Position numbers and translations under genes: made by a program. Below, in pieces: positions 16,695-25,012 of a stretch of 40,039 nt of DNA. Position 1 is the stretch's first letter. Every line of letters starts with the position of its first letter. Source of the stretch: Burkholderia sp. E7m39 (GTDB lineage: Bacteria > Pseudomonadota > Gammaproteobacteria > Burkholderiales > Burkholderiaceae); assembly GCA_001319865.1 (NCBI GenBank), contig BBSL01000430.1, positions 1-40,039 on the forward strand. Direction: 5' to 3'. The notes below the pieces were generated by a model. The model was not told the origin of the DNA. It was given only the letters and a program-made list of their open reading frames with translations, and made no database searches.

Positions 16695-17837
16695 TCAGGC
16701 CGGTCGTTGTTGATCGGACGCCGCTGCGGGCCGCACCTGCCAGACGGGTTCGGACATCCGGTAGGGCGCGCCGGGAAAGCGCGCGCGACCGCGCGCGTGG
16801 GCAAGCTCAAGCGTCGTGAAGTACTCGCGATGCTGCAATTGCGGATCGTCGAGCACGTCGAGCACCTTCGCGACGGGTCCCATGACGATCTTGCGCGCGA
16901 GCGCCTCGCGCGTCAGTTCTTCCTGGGTGTAGTCGCGCGTGAACGATTCGAGCGTCTCGCGCAGAATGCGCTTCGCCTCGCCCGATAGACGCCACACGCG
17001 ATCGGCCCAGCGCTCCTTCGTCAGTTCCTCGCCTGCCGCGTGGCCCGTTTCGACGATCCATTGCACCAGCGCGTTCCACGACACGCCGAGCGAACGCGGT
17101 GCTGCCAGAAAGATCAGGCCGTCCTTGCAGGCGAACATGTCTTCGCTCGCGTCACGCGTGCCTTCGCCGCCACGCATCGATACCTTCTTCTCGAAGTCCC
17201 ACATCTGTACCGAGTTCTGCAGCGAATGCGCGATGCACTCCTGTACCGACACCTCGACGTCATGGCCGCGCCCCGTTGCGATGCTGTCGTAAAGCGCGAG
17301 CGACGTGGCCGTCGCCGCGTACACGCCGGCGATCATCGTGGCCTGCGCGCCCGGCAGGCGCAAGGGCGCGTCGTCGGGACGCCCCGACAGCCACGCAATG
17401 CCGCCCGCCGCCTGCAACGTGAGGTCGGTCGCGGGCGCATCGGCCCACGGCCCCGTGCGTCCGAACGGCGAGATCGACGTGATGACGGCCGACGGCGCCT
17501 GCTCCCGCACCCACGCCAGTTCTCCGTAAAGCGGCCCGCCGCGTTCGAGCACAATGACCTGCGCGCTGCGCGCCGCCACGGCGAACGCCTCGCGTCCCGC
17601 GTCCGCCTCCAGATCGAGTTCGCGGCTTTGCTTGCTCGCGTTGAGAAACTCGAACTCATACACGCGCGCCGCGCGCGCCAGCGCATCGTCGCCCTCCACG
17701 GCCCGCCTGTCGGGCAAGCCGCCCGGCGGCTCGATGCGCGTGACCGCCGCGCCGAGATCCGCAAACAGGCGCCCAACATAGCGCCCGAAATCGTGGGTCA
17801 TATCCAGAATCTGGATGTCACCGAATGGACTGTTCAC
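16695..17837 (-). CDS. CaiB/BaiF family protein lacking the catalytic Asp
   Basis: A 380-residue CaiB/BaiF family protein and first gene of the minus arm. The fold is clear (ILDMTHDFGRYVGRLFADLGAAVTRIEPP at the start, ISPFGRTGPWAD, and TGRGHDVEVSVQE). In a gap-free alignment with the family member at 28540-29814 around the PLR...TGxG block, the position of the catalytic Asp (169 there) is Thr167 here. It may therefore be a structural partner in a heteromer with the next gene product, or have a different role. ATG 17837 is preceded by GGAGGAG-like sequence. An AT-rich palindrome lies 27 bp upstream. Confidence 0.86.
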   Translation of the reverse strand: MNSPFGDIQILDMTHDFGRYVGRLFADLGAAVTRIEPPGGLPDRRAVEGDDALARAARVYEFEFLNASKQSRELDLEADAGREAFAVAARSAQVIVLERGGPLYGELAWVREQAPSAVITSISPFGRTGPWADAPATDLTLQAAGGIAWLSGRPDDAPLRLPGAQATMIAGVYAATATSLALYDSIATGRGHDVEVSVQECIAHSLQNSVQMWDFEKKVSMRGGEGTRDASEDMFACKDGLIFLAAPRSLGVSWNALVQWIVETGHAAGEELTKERWADRVWRLSGEAKRILRETLESFTRDYTQEELTREALARKIVMGPVAKVLDVLDDPQLQHREYFTTLELAHARGRARFPGAPYRMSEPVWQVRPAAASDQQRPA

Positions 17838-17863
17838 TGCTCCTCCTGTCGCCGTGTACGTAC

Positions 17864-17882
17864 AAAATATAAATTATATTTT
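17864..17882. promoter_or_regulatory. AT-rich 19-bp perfect palindrome, candidate operator/promoter
   Basis: Arms AAAATATAA (17864-17872) and TTATATTTT (17874-17882) are exact reverse complements around one central base. It lies in the 253-bp divergent region between the CoA-transferase operon (start 17837, minus) and the dehydratase gene (start 18091, plus), so a bound regulator could control both. In such GC-rich DNA this is unlikely to be background. No regulator gene is adjacent. Confidence 0.5.
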
Positions 17883-18090
17883 TCGCAGCGACAAGCGTTC
17901 GTCACGTGAATGCCGACTACGCACGGGCGAGCGCGGGCCGGCGCGCGATGTCGTTGCGGAGGCATTTTTTGGTCTGACCAATTTCGCCGCGGCGATGCGC
18001 TATCGCATGATCGACGGGCAATTCGGTTTCCACGAACGGGCGCGCGCCCTTCAACGTCAACTCGGCAGTACAGGTATCAGGAGGATCAGC

Positions 18091-19653
18091 ATGGATACGC
18101 TTTCGGCAACGCTCCCCGACACGCTTGGCAACCCGTCGTCGCGCGCGCTCAGACTGCACGACGCGGACGATGTCGCGATCGCACGCGACGCGCTCGCGGC
18201 GGGCACGGCGCTCGCCGAGTTCGGCGGGCTCGCGGTGCTCAACGACATCCCCGCCGCGCACAAGATCGCATTGCGGGACCTTGCCACGGGTGAATCGATC
18301 CGGCGCTACGGCCAGATCATCGGCTTCGCGACGCGCGACATCGCAGCGGGCGAACACGTGCATACACATAACCTGTCGATAGGCTCGTTCGAGCGCGACT
18401 ATGCGTACGGCAGCGACGTGAAGCGCGTCGATCCTGTGAGCGCGCCGCTTACCTTCATGGGCTTCAGGCGCGCGGACGGCCGCGTGGCGACGCGCAATTA
18501 CATCGGCGTGGTCAGCACGGTCAACTGCTCGGCGACCGTCACCAAGCGCGTCGCGCAGCATTTCGCGATGCCCGGCGCGCTCGACGACTATCCGAATGTC
18601 GACGGCATCGTCCCGATCACGCATAGCTTCGGCTGCTGCATCGACCACAACGGCGAAGGCATCCAGCAGTTGCGCCGCACGCTCGGCGGCTATGTGAAGC
18701 ATGCGAACTTCGCGGGCGTGCTCGTAATCGGACTCGGCTGCGAGGCGAATCAGATGGGCGCGATGTTCGTCGCGCAGAATGTCGAGAGCGGTCCGGCCGT
18801 CGTGCCGCTCGTGATGCAGGAACTCGGGGGTACGCAGGCCACCATCGACGCGGCGATCGCCGCCATCGACAAAATGCTGCCCGATGCCAACCGCGCGGTG
18901 CGCGAGCCGTTGCCCGTATCGCATCTGAATATCGCGCTGCAATGCGGCGGCTCGGACGGCTACTCGGGCATTACCGCGAACCCCGCGCTTGGCGCGGCCG
19001 TCGATCTGCTGGTGCAGCACGGCGGTACCGCGATTCTCTCGGAGACGCCTGAAATTTACGGCGCAGAACATCTGTTGACGCGGCGCGCCGTCTCGCGCGA
19101 AGTCGGCGAGAAGATCGTCGAGCGCATTCACTGGTGGGAAGGCTACGCCGAGCGGGAAAAAGGCAGCATCGACAACAATCCGACGCCCGGCAACAAGGCG
19201 GGCGGGCTCACGACCATTCTGGAAAAGTCGCTCGGCGCGGTGGCAAAGAGCGGCTCGACGCCGCTGATGGGCGTGTATCGCTATGCCGAGCCCGTCGATA
19301 CGCACGGACTCGTGTTCATGGACGCACCCGGCTACGATCCGATGGGCGCGACGGGACAGATCGCAAGCGGCGCGAATCTGGTCGTGTTCACGACAGGACG
19401 CGGCTCATGCTTCGGCGCGAAGCCCGCGCCGTCCATCAAGCTCGCCACCAATACGAAGATGTACAACCGCATGCGCGACGACATGGACATCAATTGCGGC
19501 GACATCATGGACGGCGGCGTCACCGTCCAGGAAAAGGGCGAGGAGATTTTTCAGGCGATCCTGCGCGTGGCGTCCGGAGAAAAAAGCCGCAGCGAAGCAC
19601 TGGGCGTCGGCGACGACGAGTTCGTGCCATGGATGATCGGCGCGCAAATGTAA
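18091..19653 (+). CDS. UxaA/GarD family dehydratase (altronate/galactarate dehydratase-like)
   Basis: A 520-residue two-part protein: an N-terminal SAF domain (roughly residues 15-110) and a C-terminal altronate/galactarate dehydratase domain with GFRRADGRVATRNYIGV, THSFGCCIDHNGEG, GLGCEANQMG, LQCGGSDGYSGITANPALG and FTTGRGSCFGAKPAPSIKLATN. Enzymes of this family remove water from a sugar acid (for example altronate or galactarate) to a 2-keto-3-deoxy acid, using iron. Length fits GarD/UxaA with both parts fused. ATG 18091 has AGGAGGA 5 bases upstream; the frame is open from 17815 but without a good start. It is divergent from the CoA-transferase arm. Exact sugar acid unknown. Confidence 0.88.
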   Translation: MDTLSATLPDTLGNPSSRALRLHDADDVAIARDALAAGTALAEFGGLAVLNDIPAAHKIALRDLATGESIRRYGQIIGFATRDIAAGEHVHTHNLSIGSFERDYAYGSDVKRVDPVSAPLTFMGFRRADGRVATRNYIGVVSTVNCSATVTKRVAQHFAMPGALDDYPNVDGIVPITHSFGCCIDHNGEGIQQLRRTLGGYVKHANFAGVLVIGLGCEANQMGAMFVAQNVESGPAVVPLVMQELGGTQATIDAAIAAIDKMLPDANRAVREPLPVSHLNIALQCGGSDGYSGITANPALGAAVDLLVQHGGTAILSETPEIYGAEHLLTRRAVSREVGEKIVERIHWWEGYAEREKGSIDNNPTPGNKAGGLTTILEKSLGAVAKSGSTPLMGVYRYAEPVDTHGLVFMDAPGYDPMGATGQIASGANLVVFTTGRGSCFGAKPAPSIKLATNTKMYNRMRDDMDINCGDIMDGGVTVQEKGEEIFQAILRVASGEKSRSEALGVGDDEFVPWMIGAQM

Positions 19654-19665
19654 TCGAAGTCATGC

Positions 19666-19899
19666 TCAGCGAGCCAGCGGCTTGCCACGGAGTTGGACGC
19701 CTGAAGCGGTGAGGTCGGCGTCCGTGTGCATCGTTGAGCACAACGCGACGATCCCTTCAAAATCGCGCAGCCCGGATGCGCCCGTTTTTCTCAGAATGTC
19801 GCGGATCTGGGCTCGAACCGTATCGAGGGACACGCGTCTGCGCGAACGCACGCACTGCACGCCGAAGCGCAACGCAGAGACGGGGCGGCGCCCGCGTCT
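19666..19899 (-). pseudogene. Remnant of a LuxR-type HTH regulator (C-terminal end only)
   Basis: An open stretch bounded upstream by a TAG (19900-19902) encodes about 77 residues ending in RRRVSLDTVRAQIRDILRKTGASG, which matches the recognition helix and following helix of LuxR/GerE-type HTH domains (...VSxxTVRxQLxxILxKTGxxxQ). The rest of the regulator, including the first HTH helices and any sensor domain, is missing; only a TTG at 19872 could start it and no ribosome binding site is seen. Best read as a decayed gene end; a short functional peptide is unlikely. Confidence 0.5.
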
Positions 19900-19945
19900 C
19901 TATTGTTGCCGTCGCATCAGCTTCTGCGCGCCGATTTCACGAACT

Positions 19946-21145
19946 TCAGGCAGCCTGCATCAGTCCGCGTTGCGCCAGATTGCGGTAAAGCGCGCGCACA
20001 CCGAAAGTCCACGGCGCAATCTCCACACTCAGTTGCACCGTGTTCACGAGCGCCCCCAGTTCGCGCGTCGAGATGGTGACTGTATCGCCGAGGTGATGAG
20101 TAAAGCCGCCGCCGGGCGTATCGCGATCCTTGATGGGCGAAAACATCGTGCCGAGAAACAGCATGAAGCCGTCGGGATACTGGTGGTGAGAACCGCACGT
20201 CTGCGAAACGAGATCCTGCGGGTCGCGGCTGATTTCGCTCATATGGCTCACGCCCTCCAGCACGAAGTCATCGTCTGCGCCGTCCACGCACAGGCTCACG
20301 CTGGTTTGACGCACGGTATCGAGATCGAACGTATCGTCAAAAAGGCGCACGAATGGACCGATGGCACACGATGCATTGTTGTCTTTGCATTTGCCGAGCA
20401 GCAGCGCCGAGCGGCCTTCGATATCGCGCAGATTCACGTCGTTGCCGAGCGTCGCGCCGACGATCTCGCCACGGCTGTTGACGGCAAGCACGATCTCCGG
20501 CTCGGGGTTGTTCCAGCTCGATGCTGCCAGCAAGCCAACGTCGGCGCCGAGACCGACAGCCGACATCGGCTGCGACTTCGAAAACACCTCCGCATCCGGG
20601 CCGATGCCGACCTCCATGTATTGCGACCACGCCCCGCGCCGCTCCAGTTCGGCTTTGAGCTTCATCGCCGCCTCGGAGCCGGGACGGACCTTTGACAGAT
20701 CCGTGCCAATGGTTGCCGCGATGGTTTCGCGCACCTCCTGCGCCTTCGCCGGATCGCCGCCCGCCTGCTCCTCGATGACACGCTCGATCAGGCTCACGGC
20801 AAAGGTCACACCGCACGCCTTGATGGCCTGTACGTCGCTCGGAGCGAGCAAACGCGGCTCGTCTGTCGATCCGGGACGCAGCGTTGCTTCAACCAGCTTG
20901 TGCACCGAACCCAACGACTCGCCCGACACACTTCGTGCGAAGGCAACGAGGTCTTCACGCTCGAAAAGATCGGCGGTCGTCGGCGCGCTTGCCGTGATGT
21001 CCAGCACTTCACCCTTGCGCACCAGCACGACACACGGACCTTCCAGTTCGCCAGTGGGCGTGGCGAGCTTGCGCCACACACGGCCGACGAGCAGTGCCTG
21101 CTCGACATCATGCGGAAGTACGGTTGCTGCAGAAATGGCATTCAT
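19946..21145 (-). CDS. Fumarylacetoacetate hydrolase-fold protein, possible 2-keto-3-deoxy-pentonate dehydratase
   Basis: A 399-residue FAH-superfamily protein. The metal-binding acids appear as Glu215 and Glu217 in NNPEPEIVLAV and Asp236 in LGNDVNLRDIEGR. It is longer than hydrolase members (about 280 residues) and has the long N-terminal part seen in XylX-type proteins, which dehydrate 2-keto-3-deoxy-D-xylonate to alpha-ketoglutarate semialdehyde. It follows an IlvD/Edd dehydratase by 24 bp on the same strand, the order expected if the two catalyse consecutive dehydrations of a pentonate (Weimberg route). The final semialdehyde dehydrogenase is not in the window. Function is inferred from family and neighbour. 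Confidence 0.82.
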   Translation of the reverse strand: MNAISAATVLPHDVEQALLVGRVWRKLATPTGELEGPCVVLVRKGEVLDITASAPTTADLFEREDLVAFARSVSGESLGSVHKLVEATLRPGSTDEPRLLAPSDVQAIKACGVTFAVSLIERVIEEQAGGDPAKAQEVRETIAATIGTDLSKVRPGSEAAMKLKAELERRGAWSQYMEVGIGPDAEVFSKSQPMSAVGLGADVGLLAASSWNNPEPEIVLAVNSRGEIVGATLGNDVNLRDIEGRSALLLGKCKDNNASCAIGPFVRLFDDTFDLDTVRQTSVSLCVDGADDDFVLEGVSHMSEISRDPQDLVSQTCGSHHQYPDGFMLFLGTMFSPIKDRDTPGGGFTHHLGDTVTISTRELGALVNTVQLSVEIAPWTFGVRALYRNLAQRGLMQAA

Positions 21146-21169
21146 CGAATTGGCTCCTGGCCGGACCGA

Positions 21170-22954
21170 TTAGTGGGAGTGGCGCGGGTTGCCGCGCTCT
21201 TCAATGACCTTCAGATAAAGCGTAGCGGGCTCGAGGCATCCGCCCGTCGAGAGTTGCCCGACCGTCTTGCGATAAAGCTCCTGCCAGGGCGTCTGCGCCT
21301 CGGGAATCGTGAAGCTCACCGTGTCGCGCCGGCGCGCCAGTTCCGCTTCGTCGACCAGCACATTGACCTTGCGCGCATTCAGGTCGACGCGGATCCGGTC
21401 GCCCGTGCGCAGCAGGGCGAGCCCGCCGCCTACGGCGGCTTCCGGCGACATGTTCAGGATCGAAGGGCTCGCGGATGTGCCGCTCTGGCGTCCGTCGCCA
21501 AGCGTCGGCAGCGACGTGATGCCCTGACGCACCAGTTCGGCGGGCGGCGCCATATTGACGACTTCCGCGCTGCCCGGATAACCTACTGTGCCTGCCCCGC
21601 GAATCACCAGAATGCAGTGCTGGTCGATGTCGAGCGCCGGGTCGTTGATGCGCGCGTGGTAATCCTCCGGCCCATCGAACACGATGGCCCGCGCCTCGAA
21701 GGTGTTTTCTGCGCCAGGCTCGCTCAGATAGGTCTGCCGGAACGCGTCGCCCACCACCGACATCTTCATGATGGCGCTGTCGAAGAAGTTGCCCGACAGC
21801 ACGATGAATCCCGCCCCATGCTTGAGCGGCTCGGCAGTTGACTTGATCACTTCGCGGTCAGGCTCCGCTGTGCTGTCTGCAATCGCGCCAATGGTCCGGC
21901 CCGACACGGTCAGACAGTCGCGATGCACCAGTGCGGACTTGTCCAGTTCGCGCAGCACGCCCGGCACTCCCCCGGCGCGGTGGAAGCTCTCGCCGAGATA
22001 CTCGCCCGCAGGCATGCAGTTCACGATGAGCGGCACCTGCTCGCCCACACGCTGCCAGTCGTCGAGACTCAACTCGACGCCGATGTGTCGCGCAATCGCG
22101 ATCAGGTGCGGCGGGCAGTTGCTCGAGGCGCCCAGCGCGGAGGCCACGACGATGGCGTTCTCGAACGCCTCTTTCGTCATGATGTGCGACGGGCGCACGT
22201 CGTCGCGCACGAGATCCACAATGCGCTTGCCCGTCGCATAGGCCATCTGGCCTCGTTCGCGATACGCAGCGGGGATGCTCGCGCAGCCCGGCAAGGACAT
22301 GCCGAGTGCTTCCGCAAGACTGTTCATCGACAGCGCCGTGCCCATCGTATTGCAGTGCCCGATGGAGGGCGACGAAGCCGTCGTCAATTCCATGAACCCT
22401 TCGTAATCGATCTCTCCGGCTGCAAGCAGGTTGCGCGCATGCCAGATGACCGTGCCCGAGCCGACACGCTTGCCCTGATGCCAACCATCGAGCATCGGGC
22501 CGCCGGACAGCACGATGGCAGGCAGATCGACTGTCGCCGCCGCCATCAGGCATGCAGGCGTGGTCTTGTCGCAGCCGGTGGTGAGCACCACGCCGTCAAG
22601 CGGGAAGCCATGCAGGATTTCGACGAGGCCGAGATAGGCCAGATTACGGTCCAGCGCGGCCGTGGGCCTGCGGCTCTGTTCAGCGAGGGGATGGACGGGA
22701 AACTCCATCGGAATGCCGCCCGCGTCGCGGATGCCCGCCTTCGTTCGCTCTGCCAGTTCGATGTGGTGACGATTACACGGCGCGAGATCGCTGCCCGTTT
22801 GCGCAATGCCGATTATCGGGCGTCCCGATTGCAGCTCCTCGCGCGTGAGCCCGTAATTCATGAAGCGCTCGACATAGAGCGCGGTCATGTCTGCGTGCGA
22901 GGGATCATCGAACCATTCCTGACTGCGCAGGCGGCGTGGGCTGGATGTGGTCAT
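21170..22954 (-). CDS. IlvD/Edd family sugar-acid dehydratase (pentonate dehydratase-like)
   Basis: A 594-residue Fe-S dehydratase. Cys60 (DLAPCNRH), Cys128 (TTGCDKTTP) and Cys201 (GHCNTMGTA) fit the three cysteines that bind a [2Fe-2S] cluster in pentonate dehydratases; as I recall these are the same numbers as in Caulobacter xylonate dehydratase. The early motif SQEWFDDPSHADMTALYVERFMNYG is typical of the sugar-acid branch and not of IlvD itself. The reaction would be aldonate to 2-keto-3-deoxy acid in the cytoplasm. L-arabinonate, D-xylonate or a related acid is possible. A LacI-type palindrome lies 133 bp upstream of the start. Confidence 0.88.
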   Translation of the reverse strand: MTTSSPRRLRSQEWFDDPSHADMTALYVERFMNYGLTREELQSGRPIIGIAQTGSDLAPCNRHHIELAERTKAGIRDAGGIPMEFPVHPLAEQSRRPTAALDRNLAYLGLVEILHGFPLDGVVLTTGCDKTTPACLMAAATVDLPAIVLSGGPMLDGWHQGKRVGSGTVIWHARNLLAAGEIDYEGFMELTTASSPSIGHCNTMGTALSMNSLAEALGMSLPGCASIPAAYRERGQMAYATGKRIVDLVRDDVRPSHIMTKEAFENAIVVASALGASSNCPPHLIAIARHIGVELSLDDWQRVGEQVPLIVNCMPAGEYLGESFHRAGGVPGVLRELDKSALVHRDCLTVSGRTIGAIADSTAEPDREVIKSTAEPLKHGAGFIVLSGNFFDSAIMKMSVVGDAFRQTYLSEPGAENTFEARAIVFDGPEDYHARINDPALDIDQHCILVIRGAGTVGYPGSAEVVNMAPPAELVRQGITSLPTLGDGRQSGTSASPSILNMSPEAAVGGGLALLRTGDRIRVDLNARKVNVLVDEAELARRRDTVSFTIPEAQTPWQELYRKTVGQLSTGGCLEPATLYLKVIEERGNPRHSH

Positions 22955-23086
22955 GCTGTACTCCTTGTCGTGGCCTGTTCAGGTATCGTCAGGCGCAAAT
23001 CGTCTCTTGTGCTGCCCCCGGTTCCGGCGCGCGTTCGACACGACATGCGCTCGCGCCGGACTCGTGAGGCACTATTCGCACATTTC

Positions 23087-23100
23087 TGTTATCGGTAACA
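23087..23100. promoter_or_regulatory. LacI-type operator 1, near the dehydratase gene
   Basis: TGTTATCGGTAACA has TGTTA/TAACA arms and the central CG typical of LacI/GntR-family operators. It lies between the divergent dehydratase (start 22954) and MFS (start 23410) genes. It matches operators 2 and 3 closely; its centre is 135 bp from that of operator 2, about 13 helical turns, compatible with looping. Confidence 0.65.
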
Positions 23101-23221
23101 TCCATCGATATTAGCACGCGCGAACGCGGCGCGCATTCTCCGAAACGCGAAAAGAAACACGTCGGTCCTGCACCAGGGAAATTCCCCTGGCTTGCCTCTT
23201 CAGGGCACAACGTGATAATTT

Positions 23222-23235
23222 CGTTACCGATAACA
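23222..23235. promoter_or_regulatory. LacI-type operator 2
   Basis: CGTTACCGATAACA is the reverse-complement form of operator 1 with one arm-end mismatch. Its centre lies 45 bp from that of operator 3. It is upstream of the sugar-acid MFS gene. Confidence 0.65.
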
Positions 23236-23266
23236 TTCCAGCCGACGGAAAAGCTGCAACCCGAAT

Positions 23267-23280
23267 TGTTATCGGTAACA
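23267..23280. promoter_or_regulatory. LacI-type operator 3, near the MFS gene
   Basis: TGTTATCGGTAACA is identical to operator 1 and lies 129 bp upstream of the MFS start codon. Three copies in one intergenic region argue strongly for a shared LacI-family regulator of the dehydratase and transporter genes. No LacI gene is in the window. Confidence 0.65.
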
Positions 23281-23409
23281 TATGAGCCCGATTGTTCGAC
23301 GGCAATGAACAGATCGGCTCGCCAGCGGGCAATCCCTGATCAATCCCTGATTTATACAGGCGACCCGCACCGCCATACCGCTCAAGACATGCAAAAAGGA
23401 GACACTCCA

Positions 23410-24753
23410 ATGCCAACAATCGCTCAGACCGCGGCCTCGTCTGCGGCGGTCAATGAGACCGAAGAACTGCTATACCGCAAGGTACTGAAGCGGATTCTGC
23501 CGCTGCTGCTGCTCTGTTATGTCGTGGCTTACCTGGACCGCGTGAACGTCGGTTTCGCCAAACTGCAGATGCTCGATTCACTGGGGCTCAGCGACGCCGT
23601 GTACGCCATCGGCGCAAGTATCTTCTTCTGGGGATACTTCCTCTTCGAGATGCCCAGCAATCTTCTCCTTCACCGGTATGGCGCGCGATTCTGGATCGCT
23701 CGCATCATGGTGTCGTGGGGTATCGTCTCCTCCTCCCTCGCCTTCATCGCACCGCTCGCCAGCTTCTTTCATGTCCAGACGTCCACGATGTTCTACATCC
23801 TGCGTTTCCTGCTGGGCGTCTGTGAAGCGGGCTTCTTCCCCGGCATCATTCTCTACATGAACTACTGGTTTCCGGCGCGGCGCCAGAGCATCGCCATGTC
23901 GGGGTTCCTGATTGCCATTCCCGTGAGCCTGACGCTGGGTGGTGTCATCTCCGGCTGGCTCATGGAAAACACCCATGGCGCGCTTGGCATGGACGGCTGG
24001 CAATGGATGCTGTTGGTCGAAGGCATTCCGTCGATCCTCGTCGCGTTCCTCGTGCTCTTTCGCATGGGCGACGGCATCCAGTCGGCGAAATGGCTGACAG
24101 CATCGGAAAAGGCGCTGCTGCAGAAGAATCTTGAGCAGGAAAGCGCGAAGAAGACCCACCACATTGGTGCCGCGCTCAAAAGCCCGCGCGTATGGCTGCT
24201 GACTTTCATCCTGCTCACGTTCAACACGGGCTTTTACGGTCTCGCGTTCTGGCTGCCTTCCATCATCAAGGCTTCTGGCGTCAAGAGTGCGCTCAATATT
24301 GGCCTGCTGACGGCCATCCCGTACCTGAGCGCCGTCGTCGCGATGATCCTGAACGCGCGCCATTCGCGCAAGACAGGCGAGCGCCGACTGCATGCCGCGA
24401 TTCCCGCCTGCATCGGCGGCGTTGGCCTGATCCTCAGCGCCACCTTCGCGAACAATGTGCCGCTGTCCATCTTCTTCCTGACGATTGCCACCTGCGCAAT
24501 CCTCGGTTTGATGCCCATTTTCTGGACCTTTCCTGGCCAGATTCTGTCGGGAACGGCGGCTGCGGCAGGCATTGCCCTCATCAACTCCGTCGGCAACCTG
24601 TCCGGCTTCACGGGTTCGATGATTACGAGCGTGGCAAAGGACCTGACGGGCAACATCAACAACGGGACTTACGCACTCGGGGCGTGCCTGCTCATCAGTT
24701 GCGCGCTCATTCTGTCCATTCCGAAGAGCATGCTCAACAACGACCAGGCCTGA
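23410..24753 (+). CDS. MFS transporter, ACS family (sugar-acid/organic-acid carrier)
   Basis: A 447-residue 12-helix carrier. The helix 1 motif CYVVAYLDRVNVGFAKLQML, MPSNLLLHRYGARFWIARIMVSWG and LLGVCEAGFFPGIILYMNYWFPARRR-like sequence in helices 4-5 identify the TtuB/phthalate-permease side of the ACS family. ATG 23410 has AAGGAG 8 bases upstream; an upstream in-frame ATG at 23389 has none. It diverges from the pentonate-type dehydratase and shares three LacI-type operators with it, so it probably imports the acid that the dehydratase and FAH-fold enzyme use. A strong terminator follows. Confidence 0.9.
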   Translation: MPTIAQTAASSAAVNETEELLYRKVLKRILPLLLLCYVVAYLDRVNVGFAKLQMLDSLGLSDAVYAIGASIFFWGYFLFEMPSNLLLHRYGARFWIARIMVSWGIVSSSLAFIAPLASFFHVQTSTMFYILRFLLGVCEAGFFPGIILYMNYWFPARRQSIAMSGFLIAIPVSLTLGGVISGWLMENTHGALGMDGWQWMLLVEGIPSILVAFLVLFRMGDGIQSAKWLTASEKALLQKNLEQESAKKTHHIGAALKSPRVWLLTFILLTFNTGFYGLAFWLPSIIKASGVKSALNIGLLTAIPYLSAVVAMILNARHSRKTGERRLHAAIPACIGGVGLILSATFANNVPLSIFFLTIATCAILGLMPIFWTFPGQILSGTAAAAGIALINSVGNLSGFTGSMITSVAKDLTGNINNGTYALGACLLISCALILSIPKSMLNNDQA

Positions 24754-24791
24754 CGGTAACCAACCCGGCCTATACCTGATTCCGTCGCGAG

Positions 24792-24830
24792 CGCGCCCGG
24801 AGCACTACGCTCCGGGCGCGTTTGTTTTTT
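24792..24830 (+). terminator. Rho-independent terminator after the MFS gene
   Basis: Arms CGCGCCCGGAGC (24792-24803) and GCTCCGGGCGCG (24809-24820) form a perfect 12-bp stem with a 5-base loop, followed at once by TTTGTTTTTT (24821-24830). This is a textbook intrinsic terminator 38 bp past the MFS stop codon. Confidence 0.95.
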
Positions 24831-25012
24831 GCAGGAGGTAAATGCATGGCAAGTGCCGAAAATGGCGCGCTCTTCCGTGATCCGCACACAGATGAAAGGA
24901 CAGCCATCCAGCTCGATGGCGCGGTGCTATCTTTGAAGTGACGTCCGCGCGGCCGCAGTCGATGCAGTATCGGGATCACGTCTTGCTGCACGCCCCTACA
25001 CGGGAGACGATC

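Noticed and set aside
15495..16988. A 497-codon plus-strand frame across two CoA-transferase genes
   Set aside because: It spans a gene boundary of the opposite strand and has shadow-like composition.
17917..19305. A 462-codon open frame on the minus strand opposite the UxaA/GarD-type gene
   Set aside because: It is an antisense shadow of a well-conserved gene; its product is Arg/Ala/His-rich with no family motifs, as expected from high GC third positions.
23173..23190. Palindrome CCAGGGAAATTCCCCTGG between the LacI-type operators
   Set aside because: The inner GGGAAATTCCC is perfect but it occurs once, matches no operator I can name, and may be chance; not listed as a feature.
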